The notes: generated by a model not told the origin, from the sequence alone. DNA of 64,000 nt from Bosea sp. F3-2 (GCF_008253865.1 NZ_CP042331.1:1550001-1614000), one strand, 5' to 3'; shown: positions 1 through 10,037, counted from the first letter of the stretch. Program-made: numbers and translations.

Positions 1-946
1 TCTTCGAGCGCTTGCCCCACGGGATGCCGAGCATCCAGTCGAGATAGTTGCGCACGACGGTCGCCTCCGCCGACATCGGCGACATCTGGCGCAGCTTCTT
101 CAGCTCGGCCGTCGCCTTGTCGCGGGCTTCCTTGGTCAGCTTGGTCCGGGCAATGCGCTCTTCCAGCTCGGCCAGCTCGTCACGGCCTTCCTCGCCGTCG
201 CCCAGCTCCTTCTGGATCGCCTTCATCTGCTCGTTGAGATAGTACTCGCGCTGGGTCTTCTCCATCTGGCGCTTGACGCGCGAGCGGATTCGCTTCTCGA
301 CCTGGAGCACGGACATCTCGCTCTCCATGAGCGAAAGCACCTTCTCCAGACGATGGCCGACATTGGTGATTTCCAGCACACCCTGACGATCGGCGATCTT
401 CACCGCCAGATGCGAGGCGACTGTATCGGCGAGCTTGGCCGGCTCGTCGATCTGCGAGACCGCAGCGACGATCTCACCCGAGATCTTCTTGTTGAGCTTC
501 ACATAGCTCTCGAACTCGCTGACGACCGAGCGGGCGAGCGCCTCGACCTCGACCTTCTTGCCTTCCTCCTCGGCCAGGCCGATGGCCTCCGCCTCGTAGT
601 AGGTCTCGGCCGCGGAATAGGACAGCGCCCTGGCGCGGCCGACGCCCTCGACCAGCACCTTCACGGTCGAGTCGGGCAGCTTGAGCAGCTGCAGCACGCG
701 GGCGAGCGTGCCGATTTCATAGATATCCTTGGTCTGCGGGTCATCGTCGCCGGCGTTCTTCTGAGTCGCTAGCAGGATGAGCCCGTCCGTCTTCACCACC
801 TCCTCGAGCGCGCGGATCGACTTCTCGCGGCCCACGAAGAGCGGGACGATCATATGCGGGAAGACGACGATGTCGCGCAAAGGCAGAACCGGGTAGGTGC
901 CGGTCTCGCCTGGGACGAAGGGAGCGCGTGGCGTCGAGCCAGTCAT
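1..946 (-). CDS. lon: Lon ATP-dependent protease, N-terminal part (gene runs off the left edge)
   Basis: The reverse strand encodes the first 315 residues of Lon, starting at the ATG at 944-946 (MTGSTPRAPF) and open to the edge. The segment begins with the LON substrate-recognition domain (TYPVLPLRDIVVFPHMIVPL, about residues 18-37) and enters the helical region with KRIRSRVKRQMEKTQREYYL and NEQMKAIQKELG. It ends at the typical DWMLGIPWGKRSK stretch before the AAA+ module. Lon degrades misfolded and regulatory proteins in the cytoplasm. The ATPase and Ser-Lys protease domains lie outside the window. It follows clpX on the same strand, but a hairpin between them suggests it has its own promoter in the 350-bp gap. 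Identification is very secure. Confidence 0.96.
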   Translation of the reverse strand, partial: MTGSTPRAPFVPGETGTYPVLPLRDIVVFPHMIVPLFVGREKSIRALEEVVKTDGLILLATQKNAGDDDPQTKDIYEIGTLARVLQLLKLPDSTVKVLVEGVGRARALSYSAAETYYEAEAIGLAEEEGKKVEVEALARSVVSEFESYVKLNKKISGEIVAAVSQIDEPAKLADTVASHLAVKIADRQGVLEITNVGHRLEKVLSLMESEMSVLQVEKRIRSRVKRQMEKTQREYYLNEQMKAIQKELGDGEEGRDELAELEERIARTKLTKEARDKATAELKKLRQMSPMSAEATVVRNYLDWMLGIPWGKRSK

Positions 947-1296
947 GGCAGTTCCTTTGCAGTTGCGCCCGGCGGACCCCCAAGATGGGCGGAGCGATCG
1001 GACGTGTGCGGCCAAGGCGACCATTCGCCTCTCCGCCCCTGCGCATCGCACCCTTGCTAGGCATGCGACTCTCGCAAGTGGACCTAAAGTGGAGACTTCC
1101 TCGCCGGCTTTCAAGCAAGGTATCCGGGCCATGCACCGCTGTCCTGCAGCGGGCGAAGACCGGAAACCGCGACTTGCGACGGTTCAATCTCGGACGGAGC
1201 TGTCGCAGTGCAGCACCGCGATCAGCCTACGCCCATCACAACGCAAAACGCGCGCCAAGGGCGCGCGTCGCGTTGTCGCAAGGCTTGGGACAAATC
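947..1296. other. clpX-lon intergenic region
   Basis: This 350-bp gap holds the hairpin after clpX (1248-1268) and must contain the lon promoter. I see no credible coding sequence: the open frames here on either strand are extensions of shadows. I could not recognise a clear heat-shock promoter by eye. Confidence 0.5.
1241..1275 (-). terminator. Probable rho-independent terminator of clpX
   Basis: A perfect 9-bp inverted repeat (ACGCGCGCC at 1248-1256 and its complement at 1260-1268) with a 3-nt loop lies 28 nt past the clpX stop. On the minus strand it is followed by TTTTGCG, a short U tract. It separates clpX from lon. Confidence 0.6.
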
Positions 1297-2565
<1,269 letters not shown>

Positions 2566-2838
2566 TGTCCATCTCCAGTTCCGGAGACCGGGACCACACC
2601 AGCCGAGGCGGATGCAACCGTCGTCTCTCCGTCATAAATAAGCGCTCAGATCACGATGATTAGGTTAACGACCCGTTCCGATACATCCGGATACGCAGGG
2701 CCAATCCAAACCGGATCATAGTGGAGCGCTCGTCCGCTCACCCCCGACCCCATGCAAACACGGGGCCGGCTTGCTTTCAATATGGTCCCTGTGAGCCGGC
2801 GCGCCAACCCACAGGTTCGAGACCCCACGCCGCAGGGC

Positions 2839-3462
2839 TCAGGCCGCCTCTTCCGGCCGCTTCTCGATGACCTGATCGATCAGGCCGAACTCCTTGGCCT
2901 GGTCGGCGGTCATGAAGTTGTCGCGCTCCAGCGCGTTGTGGATGTCCTCATAGGGACGACCGGTGTGCTTCACGTAGATTTCGTTCAGCCGCTTCTTCAG
3001 GCTCTCGACTTCCTTGGCGTGGATCAGGATGTCGGTGACCTGGCCCTGATAGCCGCCGGAAGGCTGGTGGACCATGATGCGGGCGTTCGGCAGGGCGAAG
3101 CGCATGTCCTTGGCGCCGGCCGTCAGCAGCAGCGAGCCCATCGAGGCGGCCTGGCCGATGCAAAGCGTCGTCACCGGGCAGCGGATGAACTGCATGGTGT
3201 CGTAGATCGACAGGCCGGAGGTGACCACGCCACCGGGCGAGTTGATGTAGAAGGAGATCTCCTTCTTCGGGTTCTCGGCCTCGAGGAAGAGCAGCTGGGC
3301 AACGACCAGCGAGGCGGAGATGTCCTCGACCGGGCCGGTCAGGAAGATGATGCGCTCGCGCAGCAGGCGCGAATAGATGTCGAAGGCGCGCTCTCCGCGG
3401 CTCGACTGCTCGACCACCATCGGGACGAGATTGTTGTAGGTCTCGATCGGATCGCGAAGCAT
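2839..3462 (-). CDS. clpP: ClpP, ATP-dependent Clp protease proteolytic subunit
   Basis: The 207-residue product matches the normal ClpP length. The catalytic triad is visible: Ser107 in GQAASMGS, His132 in MVHQPSGG and Asp181 in ALERDNFM. ClpP forms the tetradecameric peptidase barrel used by ClpX (next gene downstream) and by ClpA (35846-38374). The oligomerisation and active-site strand FYINSPGG is present at about 71-78. The gene lies between tig and clpX on the same strand. The start ATG at 3460-3462 is the only sensible one. Confidence 0.98.
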   Translation of the reverse strand: MLRDPIETYNNLVPMVVEQSSRGERAFDIYSRLLRERIIFLTGPVEDISASLVVAQLLFLEAENPKKEISFYINSPGGVVTSGLSIYDTMQFIRCPVTTLCIGQAASMGSLLLTAGAKDMRFALPNARIMVHQPSGGYQGQVTDILIHAKEVESLKKRLNEIYVKHTGRPYEDIHNALERDNFMTADQAKEFGLIDQVIEKRPEEAA

Positions 3463-3560
3463 GGCTCAGTCCTCGGGTGATAGCGCCGGATTGCGGCGGT
3501 TTATCGAATCAACGGCTGCTAGGAAGACAACCACATAAGCACGGCAAACGCGGCTGAAAA

Positions 3561-3594
3561 GGGAAGCGCCGCCGGTCGTGAAGGCCGGCGGCGC
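3561..3594 (-). terminator. Probable terminator of tig
   Basis: A perfect 10-bp inverted repeat (3566-3575 with 3585-3594, GC-rich) lies 30 nt beyond the tig stop. Read on the minus strand it is followed by TTCCCTTTTC, a broken U tract. It lies in the 161-bp gap before clpP. Confidence 0.55.
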
Positions 3595-3623
3595 GAATAG
3601 CGGCATTAAGGTTGCCGGCAGCC

Positions 3624-5066
3624 TCAGGCGGAGGCGTCGTCAGCCTTCTCGTCGGCCTTGGCCTCGGCCTTCTTGCCCTTCTTGGCAGCGGCCTTCTTCG
3701 GCTTGGCCTCGGCGGTCTCTTCCGCCTCGTCGTCAGCGTAGAGCGCCTCGCGCGAGACGGTCTGGTCCTCGACCTTCACCTGGCCGAGGAGATGGTCGAC
3801 GACCTTCTCCTCGAAGATCGGCGCGCGGATCTCGGCCAGAGCTTGCGGGTTCTTGCGGTAGAACTCCCAGACCTGCTTTTCCTGGCCGGGGAACTGGCGA
3901 GCGCGCTCGATCAGGGCCTGGGTGACCTCGTCATCCGAGATCTGCACCTTGGCCTGCTCGCCGATCTCGGCCAGCACAAGGCCGAGGCGCACCCGGCGCT
4001 CGGCGATCTTGCGGTAGTCGGCGCGGGCGGCGTCCTCGGTGGTGTCCTCGTCGGCGAAGGTCTTGCTGGCGGCCTTCATGTCGGCCTCGACCTGGCTCCA
4101 GACGCTGTTGAACTCCTGATCGACGAGGGTCGGCGGCAGCTCGAAGGTGTACTTGCCGTCGAGCGCGTCGAGCAGGCTCTTCTTGAGCTTGCGACGGGAC
4201 TGGGCCTGGAAGTCGCGGCCGATCTGCTCGCGCACGGCGGTCTTCAGGGCGTCGAGCGACTCCATGCCGAAGGCCTTGGCGAGCTCGTCGTCGATCTTGG
4301 CCGCATCGGCCTTCTGGATTTCGGTGACGGTGACCTCGAACTCGGCCGGCTGGCCGGCGAGATGGGCCGCCCCGTAGTTCTCCGGGAAGGTGACCTTGAT
4401 CGCGCGGGTCTCGCCCTGCTTCACGCCTTCGAGCTGATCCTCGAAGCCGGGGATGAACTGGCCGGCGCCGAGATCCAGCGGAATGCCCTCGCCGGTGCCG
4501 CCCTCGAAGGCCTTGCCGTCGATGGTGCCGACATAGGAGATGATCAGGCGGTCGCCGCTCTCGGCCTTGGCCTTCTCGCCCTTCGGCGAATAGGTGCGGT
4601 TGCCAGCGGCCATACGCTCCAGCGCGGCGTCGACATCGGCGTCCGGAACCTCGGCGACGGGCTTCGTCAGCGAGACGTCGGAGATGTCGGCCAGCTCGAT
4701 CTTCGGCAGCACCTCGAGCGCGACGGTGAAGGCGAGATCGCCCTTGGCCTCCATCGCGGCCTCGATCTCTTCCTTGTTCTCGGGGAAGCGGATCTGCGGC
4801 TCGAAGGCGAGCTTCAGGTTGTTGTCGGCGACAATCTTCTGGTTCGCCTCGTTGACGGCGTTCTGGAGAACGTCGGACATCACCGAACGGCCATAGAGGC
4901 GGCGCAGATGCGCGACCGGCACCTTGCCCGGACGGAAGCCGTTGATGCGGGCCTTGCCCTGGAGGTCCTGCAGGCTGTCGTCGAGCCTGGTCTTCAGGTC
5001 GGCGGCGTTCAGCACCACCTGGAATTCGCGCTTGAGGCCCTGGGACAGGGTTTCGGTCACGTTCAT
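3624..5066 (-). CDS. tig: Trigger factor, ribosome-associated chaperone and prolyl isomerase
   Basis: The product is 480 residues from the ATG at 5064-5066 (MNVTETLSQGLKREFQVVL). The ribosome-binding domain contains FRPGKVPVAHLRRLYG (about residues 45-60). It is followed by a FKBP-type PPIase domain (SGDRLIISYVGTIDGKAFEG to LEGVKQGE, about 165-245) and the helical C-terminal domain. The tail is unusually Lys/Ala/Glu-rich. Trigger factor captures nascent chains at the ribosome exit. An upstream in-frame ATG at 5213 would add 49 residues that read through a dispersed palindrome, so the shorter start is chosen. It is probably the first gene of tig-clpP-clpX. Confidence 0.96.
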   Translation of the reverse strand: MNVTETLSQGLKREFQVVLNAADLKTRLDDSLQDLQGKARINGFRPGKVPVAHLRRLYGRSVMSDVLQNAVNEANQKIVADNNLKLAFEPQIRFPENKEEIEAAMEAKGDLAFTVALEVLPKIELADISDVSLTKPVAEVPDADVDAALERMAAGNRTYSPKGEKAKAESGDRLIISYVGTIDGKAFEGGTGEGIPLDLGAGQFIPGFEDQLEGVKQGETRAIKVTFPENYGAAHLAGQPAEFEVTVTEIQKADAAKIDDELAKAFGMESLDALKTAVREQIGRDFQAQSRRKLKKSLLDALDGKYTFELPPTLVDQEFNSVWSQVEADMKAASKTFADEDTTEDAARADYRKIAERRVRLGLVLAEIGEQAKVQISDDEVTQALIERARQFPGQEKQVWEFYRKNPQALAEIRAPIFEEKVVDHLLGQVKVEDQTVSREALYADDEAEETAEAKPKKAAAKKGKKAEAKADEKADDASA

Positions 5067-5151
5067 CTTTTTACCGCCAACAGCTCGTTTACGTCTCAAT
5101 GTCCAAAGCGCGACGCCGGTTCCGACCGCCGCCGCGCTCGCGAAAAAACTC

Positions 5152-5201
5152 TCGCATCGGACCAAAAAGTGGAATCCACTTTTCGGAAAAATCCGATGCG
5201 A
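5152..5201. repeat. Dispersed palindromic element, copy 1 (upstream of tig)
   Basis: A 50-bp imperfect palindrome has outer arms TCGCATCGGA and TCCGATGCGA around an inner palindrome (AAAGTGGAATCCACTTT). It is the reverse complement, with two mismatches, of the element at 18648-18695. Read on the minus strand it lies 85 nt upstream of the tig start. Confidence 0.85.
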
Positions 5202-5260
5202 TAACAAACACATAGATCACCGTTTCCGCGCCCGGAAGGGCGCGCGGCGATCTAGGCCGA

Positions 5261-5345
5261 TGGTGCGGGCGGAGGGACTCGAACCCCCACGACTTTCGCC
5301 GCTGGAACCTAAATCCAGTGCGTCTACCAGTTCCGCCACGCCCGC
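5261..5345 (-). tRNA. tRNA-Leu (anticodon UAG)
   Basis: The reverse strand folds as an 85-nt class II tRNA. It has acceptor GCGGGCG paired with CGCCCGC, a D-arm GGCGGAACTGGTAGACGC, an anticodon stem CTGGA/TCCAG with loop TTTAGGT (UAG at its centre), a long variable arm, and a T-arm GGGGGTTCGAGTCCC. The 3' ACCA is encoded (5261-5264). It reads CUN leucine codons, and the long variable arm agrees with leucine. Confidence 0.95.
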
Positions 5346-5534
5346 CGGCCCGATAGCGCTGCACGCGAGCAAACGCAGCGCGGCCATCGTTAAGCCGCGG
5401 TGCTATACGCATTTCGGCCGCCGCTTGCAGCAAAAAAATGACGGTTCTGCAAAGAACGCCATTCGCACCGGTTTTCACTGCGGGCGACATGGCCCCTCTC
5501 GCCTCGGGAGCCCACCCGGATTATGCGATGTGCC

Positions 5535-6971
5535 ATGACGAAATCGCGTCCTGTCCGCCCCGCCCTTCTATCCCGTCGGCACCTGCTTGCCGGCCTCGGC
5601 AGCGCGGGACTGTTGGCGCCGTCCGCAGGCTTCGCGCAAACGGCAGCTGAGGCACCGAAAGCAGCTGATGCCGCGCAGCCCCGCACGCTCACGGCTGCCA
5701 CGGCCAAGGCGCGGCTGCGCCCCACGCCACCGGTCGAGACCGAGATCTGGGCGTTCGACGGGGCAACACCCGGGCCGACGCTGCGAATCAAGCAGGGCGA
5801 AACCCTCAACCTCAAGCTCGAGAATCGGACGACGGCACCGCTCGGGCTGCACTGGTACGGCCTGCGCGGCGAAGCGGCGCGCGACGGCGTCGGCGGCTTC
5901 AGCCAGCCGCCAATCCTTCCGGGCGAGACCGGCGAAATCCGCCTGACCCCGCCGGACAGCGGCACCCTGCTCTACCGGCCGCTGGTTCTCGGCGGCTCCT
6001 CGGAACCCTGCGGCCGCGGTTTGAGCGGCCTGCTGGTCGTCGAGGAAACGGAGCCACCCGCGGTCGACCTCGACCTGCCCGTGCTGGTGACGGACTGGCT
6101 GCTGGGCGACGACCAATCGCTTCAGCCCTTCGTCCTGCAAGGGAACCCCGCCGCTTCCGCCGGACGGCTCGGCAGCTGGCTCACCGTGAACGGCCGCTCA
6201 CCGCCTCTGCCGGTGACGGCAAGGCCGGGCGCCCGGATCCGCTTACGCCTCGCCAATGCCTGCAATGCCCGGATCATGCGGCTGCGCTTCGATGGCGGCA
6301 AGCCGACCGTGATCGCGGTCGACAGCCAGCCGACGGAGAGTTTCGAGCCGGTCCGCTCGCAGCTCCCGTTCGCACCGGGCACGCGCTACGACGTGATCCT
6401 CGACCTGCCGGTGGAAGTCGGCGCCTCAGTCAACGTCACCGCCCTGATCGGGCCGGGCCTGCCGCTGGTGCGAATCGTGACCGCGGGAGAGCCGAAGGTA
6501 CCGCCCGCCGCAGTTCCCGCGCTCAAGCTCAACCCGACGTTGCCTGCCGCCGTCCGGATGCAGGATGCGACGCGCCCCGAGATCGTGATCGAAGGCGGTG
6601 CGAAGCTCGGCGACGACCAGAAGCTCGATTTCTCGGGTCTCGACCTCGCCAGGCCCTGGCTCGTCAATGGCGGGGTCGGCAGCCTCGACAGCAAATCCCT
6701 GTTCAGCGTGAAGCGCGGCACGCCGATGGTGATCGCCATCGACAACCGCACCGCCTTCATCCAGCCGATACACGTCCATGGCCACAGCTTCCGGCTGCTG
6801 CACCCGCTCGACGACGGCTGGGAGAACTACTTCCTCGACACGGTGCAGATCCCTGAGCGCAAGAAGCTGCACATCGCCTTCATCGCCGACAATCCCGGCC
6901 GCTGGCTGATCTCCTCGACCGTGCTGGAGCGCTTCGACCTCGGCGTCTGGACCTGGTTCGAGGTGACGTGA
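5535..6971 (+). CDS. Tat-exported multicopper-oxidase-fold protein lacking most copper ligands (SufI/FtsP-like)
   Basis: The 478-residue protein begins with a twin-arginine signal (SRRHLLAGLGSAGLL, cleavage near GFAQTA) and has cupredoxin domains characteristic of multicopper oxidases. Copper-motif positions can be aligned but are mostly substituted. HWHG is HWYG (about residue 106). The YHSH position is YRPL. The C-terminal HCHxxxH position reads NPGRWLISSTVLERFDLG (about 453-470), with no Cys or His. Only HVHGH (413-417) is intact. This resembles the copper-free SufI/FtsP branch, which acts in the periplasm at the divisome, but sequence similarity alone does not prove that role. The start at 5535 is preferred over 5523 because the signal follows directly. 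It stands alone, divergent from the tRNA. Confidence 0.8.
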   Translation: MTKSRPVRPALLSRRHLLAGLGSAGLLAPSAGFAQTAAEAPKAADAAQPRTLTAATAKARLRPTPPVETEIWAFDGATPGPTLRIKQGETLNLKLENRTTAPLGLHWYGLRGEAARDGVGGFSQPPILPGETGEIRLTPPDSGTLLYRPLVLGGSSEPCGRGLSGLLVVEETEPPAVDLDLPVLVTDWLLGDDQSLQPFVLQGNPAASAGRLGSWLTVNGRSPPLPVTARPGARIRLRLANACNARIMRLRFDGGKPTVIAVDSQPTESFEPVRSQLPFAPGTRYDVILDLPVEVGASVNVTALIGPGLPLVRIVTAGEPKVPPAAVPALKLNPTLPAAVRMQDATRPEIVIEGGAKLGDDQKLDFSGLDLARPWLVNGGVGSLDSKSLFSVKRGTPMVIAIDNRTAFIQPIHVHGHSFRLLHPLDDGWENYFLDTVQIPERKKLHIAFIADNPGRWLISSTVLERFDLGVWTWFEVT

Positions 6972-6980
6972 GACAGCATC

Positions 6981-7124
6981 GTCATTCCGGGGCGGGCCGC
7001 AGGCCCGAGCCCGGAACCCATGACCACGACGGATTACAGCAAAGCCTGAATCGCCAGCAATTCAGAGTCGAAGCGCGGTGTTCATGGGTTCCGGGCTCTT
7101 CGCTCCGCGAAGCCCCGGAATGAC
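6981..7124. repeat. Dispersed long-hairpin repeat, family A (GTCATTCCGGGG type), copy 1
   Basis: The element opens with GTCATTCCGGGGC and CCCGGAACCCATGA. It closes with TTCATGGGTTCCGGGCTC and CCCCGGAATGAC, so the two ends are inverted repeats around a variable centre. The same ends recur at 41146-41287 and 42280-42426. It fills the gap between the cupredoxin gene and gntK, whose 3' ends converge here. Confidence 0.85.
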
Positions 7125-7140
7125 GGCGGAGCGCGGCCGT

Positions 7141-7662
7141 TCACAATCCCAGCCGTTTGACCACGTCCTGTACAATCGCGTCCTTGCTATCCTCGACCGA
7201 GACGACCAGTGGCCGCTCGCCCGGCCCGGGCTCCTCCAGCGTGGCGAACTGGCTGTCGAGCAGCGCCGGCGGCATGAAATGATGCTGGCGGGCGGCCATG
7301 CGCCGGCCGATCAGCTCGCGCGAGCCCTTGAGATAGACCAGCGCCACATCGGGCCGGTCGCCGACGATGACCTGCCGATAGGCGCGCTTCAGGGCCGAGC
7401 AGGTGACGATGCCGTGCTCGCCCTTCTCCCGCAGATCGTCGACCCAGGCGGCGATGGCAGCGAGCCAGGGCTTGCGGTCCTCGTCGGTCAGCGGCGTGCC
7501 GCCGGCCATCTTGGCGACGTTCTCGGGCGGATGGAAAGAATCGGCATCGCGGAAAGGCCAGCCGAGGCGCGCGGCCAGCCGCTCGCCCAGCGAGGTCTTG
7601 CCGGAGCTGGCGACGCCCATGACGACGACGACGGCCGGGCGGCCGCCCTTGATTTCACGCAT
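7141..7662 (-). CDS. gntK: Gluconokinase
   Basis: The 173-residue protein has Walker A GVASSGKTS close to the N-terminus and the gluconate-binding pattern of GntK kinases: FRDADSFHPPENVAKM, then GTPLTDEDRKPWL and CSALKRAYR. It phosphorylates D-gluconate to 6-phosphogluconate with ATP. That product is the substrate of the enzyme encoded immediately upstream (gnd). The ATG at 7660-7662 gives the usual family length. Longer in-frame starts exist inside gnd but add an unconserved Ser/Pro/Ala-rich leader. The 7-nt gap to gnd indicates one transcript. Confidence 0.93.
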   Translation of the reverse strand: MREIKGGRPAVVVVMGVASSGKTSLGERLAARLGWPFRDADSFHPPENVAKMAGGTPLTDEDRKPWLAAIAAWVDDLREKGEHGIVTCSALKRAYRQVIVGDRPDVALVYLKGSRELIGRRMAARQHHFMPPALLDSQFATLEEPGPGERPLVVSVEDSKDAIVQDVVKRLGL

Positions 7663-7669
7663 CACGGGG

Positions 7670-8677
7670 TCAGGCCTGCCTGGCTTCTGTTTTCTTGGGT
7701 TCGACATGGCCGCCGAAGCCGGCGCGCATGGCGGAGAGGATCTTCTCGCCGAAGGTGTGGTCGACACGCGAGCGGAAGCGCGCGAACAGCGCCGAGGTCA
7801 GCACCTCGGCCGGCGTCGCCGTCTCGACGGCGGCATCGACCGTCCAGCGCCCCTCGCCCGAATCCGAGACATTGCCGGTGTAGGAGGACAGCTCCTCATC
7901 CGCCGCCAGCGCCTCTGCCGTCAGATCCAGCAGCCAGGAGGTGACGACCGAGCCGCGGCGCCAGACCTCGGCGATCTCGGCCACGTCGAAATCGAAGCCG
8001 TACTCGGCCGGCAGGCCCTCCTTGGCGGAGGCGTTGCGCAGCAGGTCGAAGCCTTCGGCGAAGGCCTGCATCATGCCGTATTCGATGCCGTTATGGATCA
8101 TCTTGACGAAATGGCCGGCGCCGGTCGGGCCACAATGCAGATAGCCCTGCTCGGCCGTCGGGTTGCGGCCCTCGCGATGCCTGGTCGGTTCGATCTCGCC
8201 CTTGCCGGGCGCCAGCACCTTGAGGATCGGCTCCAGCCGATGGAAGGCCTCCTTGTCGCCGCCGACCATCAGGCAATAGCCCCGCTCCAGCCCATGGACA
8301 CCGCCGGAGGTGCCGATATCCATATAGTGGATGCCTTTCGCCCCCAGCTCCTTGCCGCGGCGGACATCGTCCTTCCAGAAGGCGTTGCCGCCGTCGATCA
8401 GCGTATCGCCCTCCGTGACGAGGCCAGCGAGCTCGGCGAGCGTGGCCTCGGTGATCTTGCCGGCCGGCAGCATCACCCAGATCGCGCGGGGAGCCTTCAG
8501 CTTGGCGACCATGTCCTTGAGATCGACGGCGACGATGGCACCGTCGGCGGCAAGCGCCTGCCCCGGCTTCGGGTCGCGGTCATAGACCACGCATTCATGG
8601 CCGGCGCGCATCAGCCGGCGCACGATATTGCCCCCCATCCGGCCGAGGCCGATCACTCCAAGCTGCATATCCGACAC
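7670..8677 (-). CDS. gnd: 6-phosphogluconate dehydrogenase, decarboxylating (short GntZ/YqeC type)
   Basis: This 335-residue protein has an N-terminal Rossmann fold (LGVIGLGRMGGNIVRRL), the signature IDGGNAFWKDD, and catalytic GHFVKMIHNGIEYGMM with Lys and Asn. It oxidises 6-phosphogluconate to ribulose 5-phosphate plus CO2. The short form (about 300-335 residues) belongs to the branch often reported as NAD-preferring; that cofactor preference is family knowledge, not visible here. It forms an operon with gntK, giving a complete route from gluconate into the pentose phosphate pathway. The AraC-type regulator upstream is on the same strand, 73 nt away, and may be its regulator, but nothing proves this. 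Confidence 0.92.
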   Translation of the reverse strand: MSDMQLGVIGLGRMGGNIVRRLMRAGHECVVYDRDPKPGQALAADGAIVAVDLKDMVAKLKAPRAIWVMLPAGKITEATLAELAGLVTEGDTLIDGGNAFWKDDVRRGKELGAKGIHYMDIGTSGGVHGLERGYCLMVGGDKEAFHRLEPILKVLAPGKGEIEPTRHREGRNPTAEQGYLHCGPTGAGHFVKMIHNGIEYGMMQAFAEGFDLLRNASAKEGLPAEYGFDFDVAEIAEVWRRGSVVTSWLLDLTAEALAADEELSSYTGNVSDSGEGRWTVDAAVETATPAEVLTSALFARFRSRVDHTFGEKILSAMRAGFGGHVEPKKTEARQA

Positions 8678-8750
8678 TCCGCGAAGCCCGCTTTTGTCGC
8701 TGCTTCAAGCATGGAGGTGGCCGGCGGAGCAAGCCGGCGCAGTTCCGCCG

Positions 8751-9623
8751 CTAAGCTTCGGCGCGCTTCTGCAGGGCGCGCCAACGCCCCGGCGTGACGC
8801 CATAAGCGCGGCGGAACTGGCGCGTCAGATGACTCTGATCAGCGAAGCCGCAGGCAAAAGCGGCGTCGGCGAGCGAGAGGCCCTCGGCCAGCATGCGGCG
8901 GGCGCGGTCGAGACGGCGCATCACAAGATAATTATAGGGGCTCGTGCCGAAGGCGGCGCGGAACTGCCGCGCCAGTGCGAAGCGATCGAGCCCGGTCAAC
9001 GCCTCGAGCTGTGACGAATCCACGATGTCCGCCGCATGGGCGTCGAGATAGCCGCGCGCCCGCGACAACGCGGCCGAATCGACGCGTCCCGGACGTATCC
9101 GGCCCACGGAGGGATCGAGCGCGAGCAGCGCGGCGGCAAGGCGTTCCACCATGCCGTCCGCCGCCATCCCATCGAGCGGCAGATCGAGATCGCGCAGCGC
9201 ATGGGCGATGGCACCGAGCAGCCGCGGATCCTGCGAGACCGCGGCGGAGACGAAGGGCAAGGCCCGGCCGCGCTCGCCCATCGCTTCACGGATCAGCCGT
9301 GGCTCGACATAGAGCATGCGGTAACGGAAGCCCTCGGCGATGCCGGAGCGCCCGTTATGCAGCTCGTCCGGGTGGATGACGATGGCGTGGCCGCTGAGGC
9401 TGTCCTGCCGCGCGCCGCGATAGTCGAAGGATTGCACGCCCGACAGGGTCAGGCCGAAAGCATAGGTGTCGTGTCGGTGCGGGTCATAGGCGTAGCCGCG
9501 GAAGAAGGCCTCGATCCGCTCGATGCCGGCGGCGCCGGTGCCGAGCCGCACCCAATCCTCGGCGCCCGATCTGCACGATCGTTCAAGACGCGCCTTTCCT
9601 GCCTCGGCTACCGCTCGATCCAT
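8751..9623 (-). CDS. AraC-family transcriptional regulator with cupin sensor domain
   Basis: The 290-residue protein has an N-terminal AraC-binding cupin (YDPHRHDTYAFGLTLSG, then HPDELHNGRSG). Two C-terminal helix-turn-helix motifs follow (SSQLEALTGLDRFALARQFR and SLADAAFACGFADQSHLTRQ). The ligand is unknown. The ATG at 9621-9623 overlaps the start codon of the divergent DUF2000 gene (CATG). A GTG at 9551, preceded by GAGGAT, would leave room for a promoter and would start at the conserved VRLGTG, so the true start may be internal. It lies 73 nt upstream of gnd on the same strand. Confidence 0.88.
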   Translation of the reverse strand: MDRAVAEAGKARLERSCRSGAEDWVRLGTGAAGIERIEAFFRGYAYDPHRHDTYAFGLTLSGVQSFDYRGARQDSLSGHAIVIHPDELHNGRSGIAEGFRYRMLYVEPRLIREAMGERGRALPFVSAAVSQDPRLLGAIAHALRDLDLPLDGMAADGMVERLAAALLALDPSVGRIRPGRVDSAALSRARGYLDAHAADIVDSSQLEALTGLDRFALARQFRAAFGTSPYNYLVMRRLDRARRMLAEGLSLADAAFACGFADQSHLTRQFRRAYGVTPGRWRALQKRAEA

Positions 9624-10032
9624 GCGTTACGATACCAAGATCGCCATCGTGGTGCGCGAGAATCTCGCCACCTGGCAGAAACTCAACGTCGCCAGCTTTC
9701 TTGCGGGCGGGCTCGTCGGTGCAACCCCGGAAATTGCCGGAGAACCCTACAGCGATGGCTCGGGCCGCTTCTACGGCCCGCTGGTCCGGCAGCCGGTGCT
9801 GATCTTCGCCGCCACGGGCGAGGAACTGAAGCAGGCACTGCAGCGCGCTCAGGGGCGCGGCGTGCGGGCTCATCTCTATACGAACGAGCTGTTCGCCACC
9901 GGCAACGATATCGACAACCGCGCGACGGTGGCTGCGGTCGCGACGGCCGATCTCGACCTCGTCGGGCTCGGGCTGCATGCCGAGCGCAAGGAGATCGACA
10001 AGATCGTCAAGGGGCTGAAGCTGCACGGCTGA
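9622..10032 (+). CDS. DUF2000 family protein
   Basis: The 136-residue protein begins MRYDTKIAIVVRENLATWQK and carries the DUF2000 pattern: conserved LNVASFLAGGL, then GRFYGPLVRQPVLIF, and the C-terminal DLVGLGLHAERKEIDKIVKG. The family has a peptidyl-tRNA-hydrolase-II-like fold, but no activity is established. It is transcribed divergently from the AraC regulator, and their start codons share two bases. That arrangement suggests the regulator controls it, as AraC proteins often regulate a divergent neighbour. No strong Shine-Dalgarno is visible before the ATG at 9622. Confidence 0.8.
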   Translation: MRYDTKIAIVVRENLATWQKLNVASFLAGGLVGATPEIAGEPYSDGSGRFYGPLVRQPVLIFAATGEELKQALQRAQGRGVRAHLYTNELFATGNDIDNRATVAAVATADLDLVGLGLHAERKEIDKIVKGLKLHG

Positions 10033-10037
10033 TCGAC

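Noticed and set aside
3612..5204. Long plus-strand open frame (530 codons) opposite tig
   Set aside because: It mirrors the codon pattern of tig in high-GC DNA, is Leu/Gly/Asp-rich with no domain pattern, and tig itself is unmistakable.
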